Shown here: piece after piece, positions 8,271-16,487 of the stretch
Layout of the letters: each line of letters starts with the position of its first letter
Position numbering within the stretch: the first letter of the stretch is position 1
DNA from: Halodurantibacterium flavum
GTDB taxonomy: Bacteria > Pseudomonadota > Alphaproteobacteria > Rhodobacterales > Rhodobacteraceae
DNA: 64,000 nt
Assembly (NCBI RefSeq): GCF_042681825.1
Contig: NZ_JBHUGH010000002.1
Location: 186,001 to 250,000, forward strand
Reading direction: 5' to 3'
Program-made: the position numbers and the translations under genes
Notes under the pieces: generated by a model
What the model saw: only the letters and a program-made list of their open reading frames with translations
The model's database searches: none
What the model was told of the DNA's origin: nothing

Positions 8271-9164
8271 ATGGCCCCTTATCGCTATCTCCGCCCGTCG
8301 GCGGTAGAGATTACGCCGCGCGCCGTCTGGCTGAACCGGCGCACCGCGCTGGCAGGTCTCGCCGCCGCGGCCCTTCTGCCGCGCGCCGTGGCAGCCGGAC
8401 GGTTCTCGACCGACGAGCCCGTGACTGACCCTGCCGTTGCGACGGGCTATTGCAACTTTTTCGAGTTCGGTCCGGCCAAGGATGACCCGCCCCAGCTGGC
8501 CCATGCGATGCGCACCGATCCCTGGTCGGTTGCGGTGTCGGGAGAGGTGGAAAGGCCGGGGAACCTGCCACTCGAAACGCTGCTTTCTTTCCCGCAGGAG
8601 GATCGCATCTATCGGCTCCGCTGCGTCGAGGCCTGGTCGATGGTCATCCCGTGGACGGGCTTTCCCCTGTCCGCGCTGCTTGATCTGGTGCAGCCGACCG
8701 CGGCCGCGCGCTATGTGGAGTTCGAGACGCTTTTCGCCCCCGATCAGATGCCGAACCAGCGCACGAACGCCCTCGATTGGCCCTACCGGGAGGCGCTGCG
8801 GCTCGATGAGGCGATGCACCCGCTGACGATCCTTGCCACCGGCATGTATGGTGAGCCGCTGCCCAACCAGAACGGCGCGCCGCTGCGCCTCGTGGTGCCC
8901 TGGAAATACGGTTTCAAATCCATCAAGTCGATCGTCGCGATCCGGCTGCTGCGCGAACGGCCCGTGGGAAGCTGGCAGGCCCGCGCCCCGCGCGAGTACG
9001 GATTTTTCGCCAATGTGAATCCAGATGTGCGCCATCCGCGCTGGCATCAGGCGACAGAGCGGCGGCTGCAAGACGGCGGCCGCATCCGCACCGAGATGTT
9101 CAACGGTTATGGGGATGAGGTTGCCCATCTCTATAGCGGCATGGACCTGAACGAGCATTACTGA
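8271..9164 (+). CDS. msrP: Protein-methionine-sulfoxide reductase catalytic subunit MsrP
   Basis: This 297-residue molybdopterin enzyme is of the sulfite-oxidase fold. A twin-arginine leader (NRRTALAGLAAAALL, residues 23-37) sends it folded to the periplasm. The molybdenum-ligating cysteine lies in RCVEAWSMVIPW near residue 119, and VPWKYGFKSIKSI near residue 210 is typical of MsrP. It repairs oxidised methionines in periplasmic proteins, taking electrons from the membrane haem protein MsrQ. GGAGG stands just upstream, and the stop overlaps the start of msrQ. It lies behind a cytochrome c peroxidase, so peroxide and methionine-oxidation repair are probably linked. Confidence 0.93.
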   Translation: MAPYRYLRPSAVEITPRAVWLNRRTALAGLAAAALLPRAVAAGRFSTDEPVTDPAVATGYCNFFEFGPAKDDPPQLAHAMRTDPWSVAVSGEVERPGNLPLETLLSFPQEDRIYRLRCVEAWSMVIPWTGFPLSALLDLVQPTAAARYVEFETLFAPDQMPNQRTNALDWPYREALRLDEAMHPLTILATGMYGEPLPNQNGAPLRLVVPWKYGFKSIKSIVAIRLLRERPVGSWQARAPREYGFFANVNPDVRHPRWHQATERRLQDGGRIRTEMFNGYGDEVAHLYSGMDLNEHY

Positions 9165-9760
9165 TGATCAGCCCGCGCCTCGTCCGCTGCCTTGCATGGA
9201 CCGGATCCGCCCTGCCGGGACTGCTGATCCTCGGGCGTTGGCAGGTGGGGCTTCTGGGCGTCGTGCCGACCGAGGCGCTGCTGCATCAGACAGGTCGGCT
9301 CGCACTCTTTTTCCTGATGGCGTCGCTCGCTGTCGGCTTTCTGCACTTCCTGAGTGGCTGGAACCCCATCGTTGCCGCCCGGCGCCCGCTTGGGGTGTGG
9401 TGCTTTCTTTATGCGCTGGCGCATCTTCTGATCTGGCTGATCCTTGATCAGGGGCATCCCGCCTTTGCCTGGGCCGAGGCGCGCATGATGCGCCATGTTC
9501 AGCTGGGCCTCGCGGCTTTCCTGCTGCTTGCGCCGCTGGCGCTCAGTTCCAGCGACCGCGCGTTGCGATGGCTGACCCACCCGGTCTGGCGGCGGCTGCA
9601 TCTGCTGGTCTGGCCCGCGGCGGCACTAGCGCTTGGCCACGCCTGGGCGGTGTCACGCTTCGAAAACCCGCGAGTGATGGTCATGGCCGCACTGCTTGTC
9701 ATGCTCGCCATGTCGCGGATTGGCTGGACGCTGGCCCACCGGCTGCGCAACACCCGGTAG
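9164..9760 (+). CDS. msrQ: MsrQ, haem-binding membrane subunit of the MsrPQ system
   Basis: This 198-residue protein has about six membrane segments and conserved histidines suitable for b-haem (in LHFLSG, YALAHLLIW, MMRHVQLG and LHLLVWPAAALALGHAW). It passes electrons from the quinone pool to MsrP across the inner membrane. The ATG at 9164 overlaps the msrP stop (ATGA-type coupling). Length and order are normal for the pair. Confidence 0.93.
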   Translation: MISPRLVRCLAWTGSALPGLLILGRWQVGLLGVVPTEALLHQTGRLALFFLMASLAVGFLHFLSGWNPIVAARRPLGVWCFLYALAHLLIWLILDQGHPAFAWAEARMMRHVQLGLAAFLLLAPLALSSSDRALRWLTHPVWRRLHLLVWPAAALALGHAWAVSRFENPRVMVMAALLVMLAMSRIGWTLAHRLRNTR

Positions 9761-9793
9761 GCGCATGATCGCGGGCATGCGGTCGCCTGTTAC

Positions 9794-9811
9794 CCTGCGG
9801 CATGCCGCAGG
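9794..9811. terminator. 18-bp perfect palindrome after msrQ
   Basis: CCTGCGGCATGCCGCAGG is self-complementary and lies 33 bases after the msrQ stop, so a hairpin can form in either transcript. There is no T-run; it could be a transcription end or a small repeat element. Confidence 0.4.
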
Positions 9812-9996
9812 TTCGGAGAAGAGACGAGGCCCTTCCTCCCATGCCCGGCAGGTACTTGAGGTGAGATGGCCCGTGAAGCGTCGTCCAAGGTTCGGGCCGC
9901 CCCAGATAGTGCATCGGAAGAACCGCCGGAAACCGGTGAGGCGAGGAGGCACACCGCTATCAGGGCGGTGAATGGATGTTTTATGACATGCTCCAC

Positions 9997-10080
9997 AGTC
10001 TTGAAGGCCTGATACGCCGATGGTGTGATCCCCGGAATCCGGCAGATCGGCTCGACACCATGAACACAACGGTGATGGGG
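9997..10080 (-). pseudogene. Possible IS3-family OrfB transposase scrap
   Basis: The minus strand reads HHRCVHGVEPICRIPGITPS and then AYQAF. This resembles the start of IS3-family OrfB proteins (a His-Gly-Val-Glu-Pro-Ile-Cys segment followed by IAPSTYY). It covers only about 27 residues without the catalytic DDE part or visible ends. Decay is advanced and chance similarity cannot be excluded. Confidence 0.35.
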
Positions 10081-10272
10081 CGCACTCTTCAGCAGGTTGC
10101 GGCACGCCCACGTTCTGCTGAAAGCCAACGCTTGTCTGCAACCAAGGTCCGCCGGACCGACATCACCACCATGACCGTCGCCAAGAGGAACCGCTTGAGG
10201 ACAACACAGGACCGATGGATCCGGCGTGGGATCTCGCAACACATCAAGACCCTGAAGGCCAGAAAGCGCGCG

Positions 10273-11715
10273 TTACAGAGAGCCCGCTTCGCGGACAAAT
10301 GCGCCTTGCTTGCGCAGTGCCGCGCGAATATCGGCGGGATCGACGTGCCGGGGCTTGATCCCCGCATTTGCCGCCAGTCCCGCGGCCGCCCCTGCCGCCT
10401 GTCCGGTAAGCCAGCACTGGGGGATTTCCCGCATGAACCCGTGGCTGTTGGCGTCGCAGGAGATGTGCCGCCCCGCCGCGAGAAGACCGTCCAGGCGCGC
10501 CGGGACAAGCGCCCCATAAGGCACTGACAGAACCGGAAATTTGGGCGATACGGACGGGCTGACGCCCACTTCGTCCGGGCGGATCGTGCCACTCGACCAC
10601 TGGTCGCGCTGGATCCGCGACACCCCCAAAAGGCGCCGCGTGTGCCGTACCCCGATCTGAGGCGCCGAAAGCATCATCCAGGCGTTCTGAAAGCCCGGCG
10701 CGTGCTTGCGCATGAAGGCGCAATGCGCCTCCATGAACCGATGCGAGCGCACTTCGACTTCGGTCAGGTCGTCAACATCAAGGGCAGACAGTCCCGACTG
10801 GCGCGGCCCGAGGAACAGGGCAACGTCATTGCGCCAGGACACATAGGGGGTCTGGAAGAACCCGAGCGTTTCCCGACCAAGCTTCGTGAACTCGGCGAAG
10901 GCCTCTTCCTGCGTGCCGCGGAACGTGAGCCAGGTGTCCATGTCGACGCCCGCCAGCATGAAACCCGTGTTCATCGAATGGTGCACGTCGCCCTCTTCGA
11001 TATCGGTCTCGAAGGCGCCCCCCGCACGCGAAAAGATGTCACCATCCCCTGTGCAATCGACAACGACATTCGCCATGAGCGCCTGGCGCCCTTCCTTCGA
11101 TTCAAAGATGACCCCGGTGACGGCGCCGTCCTGGACAACCGGTACAGCCGCCCAGGAATGAAAGACGATGCGGACCCCGGCTTCGATCAGAAGTTCCTGG
11201 CTGGCCAGCTTCAGCCGTTCGGGGTCCAGGGTGGGTGCCCAGGTGACAATTCCGTGGAAGGCCGAGGTGCGGAGCCGCCAGTATTTCGCCAGCTCAGGGT
11301 CCCGCACGCCCCAAAGTGTCTGGTCCGGCCCCGCGACACCCTCCGGTGGAAGACGCTCGATGATCTCATCAGCAAAGCCGCGGATCACCTTGCGTCCTTC
11401 CCAGTCGGTCATCCGGTCGATCCAGATCACCACGCCGCCGGTGGACAGGCCGCCGAGGTGATTGTATCGCTCCATCACCACGACATCCGCGCCGGTCCGC
11501 GCGGCAGCAAGTGCGGCGGCGGTTCCGGCAGGCCCTCCACCGACCACCAGCACATCGCATCTGTGATATATCGGAACATCACGCGCAGGTTCTGCGACCG
11601 TTCCGCTCCCGTTCCGGCTGGGAAAGGTATAGCGCCCCGACTCGAAGATGTCAGAGCTTAGAAACCTGTCCTCGCTCTGCCTGATTTCCTGCACCTTCGG
11701 CTTATCTTCAGACAT
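10273..11715 (-). CDS. FAD-dependent oxidoreductase (FAD_oxidored type)
   Basis: This 480-residue protein has an FAD-binding Rossmann motif VLVVGGGPAGTAAALAAA near residues 54-71. The ERYNHLGGLSTGG loop and CTGDGDIFSRAGG match the family that resembles fumarate-reductase/thiazole-type flavoproteins. The C-terminal GLLAAGRHISCDANSHGFMR is also typical. No signal peptide is seen, so it is probably cytoplasmic. AAGGAG stands upstream of the ATG at 11715. It is the last gene of the seven-gene TRAP operon, with about 200 bases between it and the aldehyde dehydrogenase. It probably oxidises an intermediate of that pathway; the substrate is unknown. Confidence 0.82.
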   Translation of the reverse strand: MSEDKPKVQEIRQSEDRFLSSDIFESGRYTFPSRNGSGTVAEPARDVPIYHRCDVLVVGGGPAGTAAALAAARTGADVVVMERYNHLGGLSTGGVVIWIDRMTDWEGRKVIRGFADEIIERLPPEGVAGPDQTLWGVRDPELAKYWRLRTSAFHGIVTWAPTLDPERLKLASQELLIEAGVRIVFHSWAAVPVVQDGAVTGVIFESKEGRQALMANVVVDCTGDGDIFSRAGGAFETDIEEGDVHHSMNTGFMLAGVDMDTWLTFRGTQEEAFAEFTKLGRETLGFFQTPYVSWRNDVALFLGPRQSGLSALDVDDLTEVEVRSHRFMEAHCAFMRKHAPGFQNAWMMLSAPQIGVRHTRRLLGVSRIQRDQWSSGTIRPDEVGVSPSVSPKFPVLSVPYGALVPARLDGLLAAGRHISCDANSHGFMREIPQCWLTGQAAGAAAGLAANAGIKPRHVDPADIRAALRKQGAFVREAGSL

Positions 11716-11912
11716 TCCTGTTCTCCTTCAGGCTGAATGGGGCGCGGCATTTGCGGCACGCGCGCCGGCACATCGGCGGCCCGTATTTCCCTTGTCGGCA
11801 CATGCGGGCAGTTGTCGCCGAGCTTCTGCCCCCACCCCGTGTCCAAGGTCGCTATGTGGTCTTGCGGCGCGACACGCGGACCGGGCCGTCGATCCGGGTG
11901 CCGCTTTGACGG

Positions 11913-13418
11913 TCAGCACTCGGTGTTGATCCAGACAGCCTTGGTCGTCATGAACTCGTCCAGATGTTCTGCACCGCTTTCGCGGCCATAGCCGGACTGC
12001 TTGAAGCCCCCGAAGGGCATCGCCGGGTCCATGAGCTGATAGGAATTCACCCATACCGACCCCGACCGCAGCGCCGCCGCCATCCGGTGCGCCCGGCCAA
12101 GGTTGGTCGTCCAGATCCCCGCGCCCAACCCGAAGATCGAGGCATTGGCCCGGCGCACCACCTCCTCGGGGTCGTCGAAGGGAATAGCCGCGACGACCGG
12201 GCCAAAGATCTCTTCCTGCACGATGCGCATATCGTCGCGGACATCGCTGAAGACGGTGGGGGTGACAAAGTATCCGTTCTCCAACCCGGTGGTCGTGGCG
12301 CGCATCCCCCCCGCGCGCAACCGCGCGCCCTCGGTCTGCCCAACGGCAAGATATTCCAGCACCCGGTTCATCTGCCGCTCCGAAGCGATGGGGCCGATCT
12401 GGGTTTCAGGGTCTGTCGCGAGGCCCACACGCAGGCTGGCGGTGAAGGCAAGGATTTTCTCGATCACCTCGTCGAACACCTTGCGCTCGATGAATAGGCG
12501 GGTTCCGGCGGAACAGACCTGGCCGGTGTTGCCGAAAACAGCCATCGCCGCGCCCGGGATGGCTGCGTCCATAGGGGCATCGGCAAAGATGATGTCGGGG
12601 GACTTTCCGCCAAGCTCCAGCGAGAGCCGCTTGAGGTTGCCCTTGGAAGCCTCGACGATCCTGCGTCCCGTCAGGGTAGAGCCGGTAAAGGCGACCTTGT
12701 CGATATCGGGATGCTCAGCAATCGCGGCACCCGCTTCGGCGCCATAGCCCGTGATGATGTTGACCACCCCTGCGGGCACGCCCGCTTCCCGCACCAGTTC
12801 CCCCAGCCGCAGCGAGGAAAGCGACGCTTCCTCGGCCGGCTTCAGGACAAGAGTGCAGCCGGTGGCCAGAACCGGCGCGAGCTTGATGAGCGCCGCACCC
12901 AGGGGCACGTTCCAGGGTATGATCGCCCCCACCACCCCGATCGGTTCCCGCGTGGTATAGGAAAATATCTGGCCAGGAAGCGAGTTTTGGACAGTATCGC
13001 CGTGCAGGTTGGTCGTCAGCCCGGCGTAGTATCGCAGCATTGATGGCGACCGGCGGCGCATGAAGGGGATCCGCGCGATCGGCGCGCCCATCTCCAGCGT
13101 GTCGAGTTCGCCGAGTTCGTCGATATGCCGCTCTACCAGATCGGCGAGGCGAAGCATCATCATCTGCCGGTCATAGGGCTTCACGCGTGACCACTCGCCC
13201 TCGAATGCAGCGCGGGCGGCCCTTGTGGCACGATCCACGTCACGCGCATCGCCGCGCGCGATCTGCGCCAGCTCTCGCCCCGTCGACGGGTTGAAGGTCG
13301 CGAAGGTCTCGCCGGTCGCGGCCTCCACCCATTCCCCGCCGATGAGAAGCTTCCGCGCTCCGCCGGAAAGCCAATTGCGTGTATTGGCGGTAAAGCCGTC
13401 CGTCTGCGCAATGTTCAT
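11913..13418 (-). CDS. NAD(P)-dependent aldehyde dehydrogenase
   Basis: This 501-residue protein has the ALDH features FTGSTLTGRRI, LELGGKSPDIIF (catalytic Glu, near residue 267) and NTGQVCSAGTRLF (catalytic Cys, near residue 301). The C-terminal MPFGGFKQSGYGRE is also standard. It oxidises an aldehyde to the acid in the cytoplasm. AAGGA lies 7 bases before the ATG. In the operon it follows the TRAP genes and the GMC alcohol oxidoreductase, so a plausible sequence is alcohol to aldehyde (GMC) to acid (this enzyme). The substrate cannot be deduced. Confidence 0.93.
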   Translation of the reverse strand: MNIAQTDGFTANTRNWLSGGARKLLIGGEWVEAATGETFATFNPSTGRELAQIARGDARDVDRATRAARAAFEGEWSRVKPYDRQMMMLRLADLVERHIDELGELDTLEMGAPIARIPFMRRRSPSMLRYYAGLTTNLHGDTVQNSLPGQIFSYTTREPIGVVGAIIPWNVPLGAALIKLAPVLATGCTLVLKPAEEASLSSLRLGELVREAGVPAGVVNIITGYGAEAGAAIAEHPDIDKVAFTGSTLTGRRIVEASKGNLKRLSLELGGKSPDIIFADAPMDAAIPGAAMAVFGNTGQVCSAGTRLFIERKVFDEVIEKILAFTASLRVGLATDPETQIGPIASERQMNRVLEYLAVGQTEGARLRAGGMRATTTGLENGYFVTPTVFSDVRDDMRIVQEEIFGPVVAAIPFDDPEEVVRRANASIFGLGAGIWTTNLGRAHRMAAALRSGSVWVNSYQLMDPAMPFGGFKQSGYGRESGAEHLDEFMTTKAVWINTEC

Positions 13419-13457
13419 TCTGGTATCCTTGTAAAAGCGGCGGCGCAGCAGGCCCGC

Positions 13458-14774
13458 CTAGTTCATCAGGTTCGGCAGCCAGAGGCTGATTTGCGGAAAG
13501 GAAAGCAGGAGGATCATCACGACGACCTCGGCCAGCAGGAACCAGGCGGTTCCCTTGAAGATCGCGTTCAGCTCCACCTGATTGCCGATTGCGGCCTTCA
13601 CGACAAAAATGTTGAACCCGATCGGCGGCGTCAGCATCGCGATCTCGATATATTTCACGACGATTACGCCGAACCAGATCAGGTTCATGTCGAGCGCGTT
13701 GAGAAGCGGCAGGAACACGGGGATGGTGATCAGCATCGTGCCGAGCGGGTCAAGGAACATCCCCAGCAGCAGGTAGACAACCGCCATTCCGAGGATGATC
13801 ACGATCGGGTTGTCGGCATAGGGCGCGAACGTGTCTTCGAGAAAGCCCGACATGCCGGTAAGCGAGAGGAAGCGCGTGTACATCACCGCCGCCATGCCTA
13901 CGAAGAAGATCTGCGCCGCCGTGGACATGGATGTGCGGAGCGCCTCGAACAGCGCGGCGAAGGTCATCCTGCGCTGCGCCAGCCCGAGGAGAAGCGCGAC
14001 CATCGCCCCGACCGCCCCCGCCTCGGTCGGTGTGACAAGGCCTGAATAGAGGCCGCCGATCACGCCGAGGATCAGGAAGATCACAGGCCATGTGTCCCTC
14101 AGCGCGCTCCAGCGATCCGCCTTCAGGCTCGCCAGTTCGACGGCAGAAAGCGGCGGCGCGAGGCTCGGCTTCAGCCAGCAGCGGATCACGATCATCGCGG
14201 TATAAGCAAAGGCAGTCAGAAGCCCCGGAATGACACCGGCGATCAGCAGCTGAGAAATCGAGACCTCGGCGAAGATCCCGAACAGCACGAACATGATGGA
14301 CGGCGGGATCAGCGCGGCAAGCGTTCCGGCCGAGGCGACGACACCGGTGGCGAGGCCCTTGTCGTAGCCTTGGCGCAGCATTTCCGGCACCGCAAGTCGG
14401 GTCATGGTTGCCGATGCCGCTACGGAAGACCCGGTGGCGGCCCCGAAACCCGCACAGGCCATGTTGGCCGCGACGGCAAGGCCCCCCGGAAGCGCGCTCA
14501 GCCACAGGCGTGCGGCGCGGAACATCGCAGTCGAGATACCCGTGGCCGTGGTGATCGCGCCCATCAGAAGAAACATGGGGATCGCCGTCAGATCCCAGCT
14601 GTTGGCAAAGGCGAATGGCGTTTCCCGCATCACCCCCAGCGCCACGTTCAGGTTGCGCACCATCAGGAAGCCGAGAAACGATACCAGCCCCACCGCAACC
14701 CCTACCGGGATGCGCAGCCCGACAAGAAGGATGATCAGCGGGACGCTGGCGAACCCGAGGAAGAGCGGCTCCAT
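13458..14774 (-). CDS. TRAP transporter large permease (DctM type), second system
   Basis: This 438-residue protein has about 12 membrane segments and DctM landmarks: GFGAATGSSVAAS, LIPPSIMFVLFGIFAEV, TPTEAGAVGAMV and MFLDPLGTMLITIP. It is the channel subunit for the system with the small permease (14778-15293) and binding protein (15313-16428). It starts 3 bases after the small permease stop. It is strongly similar throughout to the DctM at 4230-5531, indicating a shared ancestor and possibly related substrates. Confidence 0.93.
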   Translation of the reverse strand: MEPLFLGFASVPLIILLVGLRIPVGVAVGLVSFLGFLMVRNLNVALGVMRETPFAFANSWDLTAIPMFLLMGAITTATGISTAMFRAARLWLSALPGGLAVAANMACAGFGAATGSSVAASATMTRLAVPEMLRQGYDKGLATGVVASAGTLAALIPPSIMFVLFGIFAEVSISQLLIAGVIPGLLTAFAYTAMIVIRCWLKPSLAPPLSAVELASLKADRWSALRDTWPVIFLILGVIGGLYSGLVTPTEAGAVGAMVALLLGLAQRRMTFAALFEALRTSMSTAAQIFFVGMAAVMYTRFLSLTGMSGFLEDTFAPYADNPIVIILGMAVVYLLLGMFLDPLGTMLITIPVFLPLLNALDMNLIWFGVIVVKYIEIAMLTPPIGFNIFVVKAAIGNQVELNAIFKGTAWFLLAEVVVMILLLSFPQISLWLPNLMN

Positions 14775-14777
14775 CTC

Positions 14778-15293
14778 TCAGTGCTCCGGAAGGGGTGCGG
14801 GTGGCGGGGCAAGTTCGCCCCGCGCGCGGCGGATCATGCGGATGACGAGTGCCAGCATCATTGCACCCGCGGCCACCGGTACGACCCAGCGTGCGGGCCA
14901 TACCAGCAGGTAACCGCCCGGTATCTCGCGCTGTTCGTTGCTGGCCAGTCGCCGCATCGCCCCGGCATAGCCCTGCCAGCAGATCAGCCCGACATAGGCC
15001 AGCGTAAGAAGGTCGATGACATATTCGAACCCGCGCTTGAACCCCTCGGGCATGAGCCGGCTGAAGAGGTCGGCACGGATATGTTCATCCCGGTTGGCGA
15101 GCCACGCCCAGGGAAGAAAAGCCGCAGCGACCATGTAGTAGGCGGCCGTGATTTCCCCTACCGCCGGAAGCGAGATGCGGAAAAGCGCCCGCATCGCCAC
15201 ATCCGCCGTGACGTGAAGCATCATCAGTGCGCCGCAGGCCGAAGCCAGCACCAGAAGCGCGGTATAGACCATGTCCAGACGTCGGAGAAACAT
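14778..15293 (-). CDS. TRAP transporter small permease (DctQ type), second system
   Basis: This protein of about 171 residues with four membrane segments begins MFLRRLDMVYTALL. The ATG at 15293 is chosen because it lies 20 bases after the binding-protein stop with AAGG upstream; the longer frame to 15440 would overlap the binding protein deeply and starts with non-membrane low-complexity sequence. It has the DctQ role in the inner membrane, together with the adjacent DctM and DctP. Confidence 0.88.
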   Translation of the reverse strand: MFLRRLDMVYTALLVLASACGALMMLHVTADVAMRALFRISLPAVGEITAAYYMVAAAFLPWAWLANRDEHIRADLFSRLMPEGFKRGFEYVIDLLTLAYVGLICWQGYAGAMRRLASNEQREIPGGYLLVWPARWVVPVAAGAMMLALVIRMIRRARGELAPPPAPLPEH

Positions 15294-15312
15294 GCGGGCC
15301 AACCTTGTCGCG

Positions 15313-16428
15313 TCAGAGGGTTGACGGATCGAGATCGGCGAAGGCCTCGTCGTAGATCCGCTGCGCGAGCGCATCGACATCCTCACCGATCTCGGCCGAG
15401 ATGCCGCGCCACTTCTCCACGTTCGCCATGTAGGCGTCATAGAGCGCTTCGGGGTCCGTCACGCCGATCTGCCGGCCCGCCTCGATCCGGCGCTCCCGGT
15501 CACCCGCGGGAAAGGCGGTGACATGGTCGATCAGATCCTGTTCCGGGGTCACCAGTTGCACGCCGTTGGTGTCGATCTGGCGCTGCAGCGACTCTGCGTT
15601 CTTGCGGACGAAGTTCCCGATGGTCTGCATCGCGGAAAGATGCGCCGCGGCGCGAAGAGTGACATCCTGCTGTTCCGGCGTCATCTCGTGGAACGCCTCG
15701 CGGTTCATGTAGAGCCCGACGGCAGGGGCGTTTGCGCCAAGCGGCAGGTCAGTGACGTATTTCGCGCTGTCGCCATAGCTGTAGGTCGCGAGCCACTCCG
15801 CGGCACCCACGACGCATTCCGCACCGCCCCGCTGGAGAACGGTCACCGTTTCCGCCAGCGTGATCGACATCGGCATGGCGCCCCCCGCGGCCACCATGTC
15901 GCCAAAGCCCCCGACGGCGCGGATGCGCAGGCCCTGAAGGTCGGCAAGTGTCGCGACGGGCCGGGTGCACATCAGGCTGTTCGCGGCGTTCGAAAACCCG
16001 CCAAGCGGGATGGCATTGGTCCGCCCGATATCATCGAGACATCCGGGGCAATCCTGGAAAATCGTTTCCATCGCCGCGCCGATATAGGCGCCGAGATCGT
16101 CGCCCGGCACCACGATCGAATAAAGGAAGGCGAGGTTCGGAACGGTGCTCGGCGCATAAAGCGGGATGGCGAGACCCGCCTCCATCATGCGGTCCTCCAC
16201 CGCCGAGAAGGTCCCCGCGCCATCGGCAAGCTGGCCGCCCACGATGAGATCCCATTCGATTTCGCCATCGGTGCCGTCGGAAATCATCTGAAAGACATGC
16301 GGCAGCGTGTCCGAGTTCAGGTAGTCCGAGCCGGGCACGAAGGACCCATAGACAAAGGTATCGGCTGCCGCGGCCAAGGGCATCGCAGCCCCGATCAGGG
16401 CCGGCAGGGCCTTGCAGAGTTGACGCAT
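15313..16428 (-). CDS. TRAP transporter substrate-binding protein (DctP type), second system
   Basis: This 371-residue protein has a signal peptide (MRQLCKALPALIGAAMPLA, cleavage after AAA near residue 22). The start at 16428 is fixed by GGGAGG 5 bases upstream. It shares with the binding protein at 5597-6706 a DCPGCL segment and a following LMC, which is uncommon in general DctP proteins as far as I know. In the operon it comes after the GMC and dehydratase genes and before the permeases. The ligand is unknown; companion enzymes suggest a hydroxylated acid or polyol. Confidence 0.87.
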   Translation of the reverse strand: MRQLCKALPALIGAAMPLAAAADTFVYGSFVPGSDYLNSDTLPHVFQMISDGTDGEIEWDLIVGGQLADGAGTFSAVEDRMMEAGLAIPLYAPSTVPNLAFLYSIVVPGDDLGAYIGAAMETIFQDCPGCLDDIGRTNAIPLGGFSNAANSLMCTRPVATLADLQGLRIRAVGGFGDMVAAGGAMPMSITLAETVTVLQRGGAECVVGAAEWLATYSYGDSAKYVTDLPLGANAPAVGLYMNREAFHEMTPEQQDVTLRAAAHLSAMQTIGNFVRKNAESLQRQIDTNGVQLVTPEQDLIDHVTAFPAGDRERRIEAGRQIGVTDPEALYDAYMANVEKWRGISAEIGEDVDALAQRIYDEAFADLDPSTL

Positions 16429-16487
16429 CAGAACCTCCCAATTCATGCGTGAATATCCCGCGCCGCGCCGGCGACACGGGGCCGAAG

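Larger units (their letters stand above)
9761..10272. other. Gene-free stretch between msrQ and the FAD oxidoreductase
   Basis: About 510 bases lie between the two convergent gene groups. The stretch holds the palindrome at 9794-9811 and a possible IS3-type transposase scrap near 9997-10080. No intact gene is supported; open frames here lack ribosome sites and recognisable domains. Confidence 0.4.
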
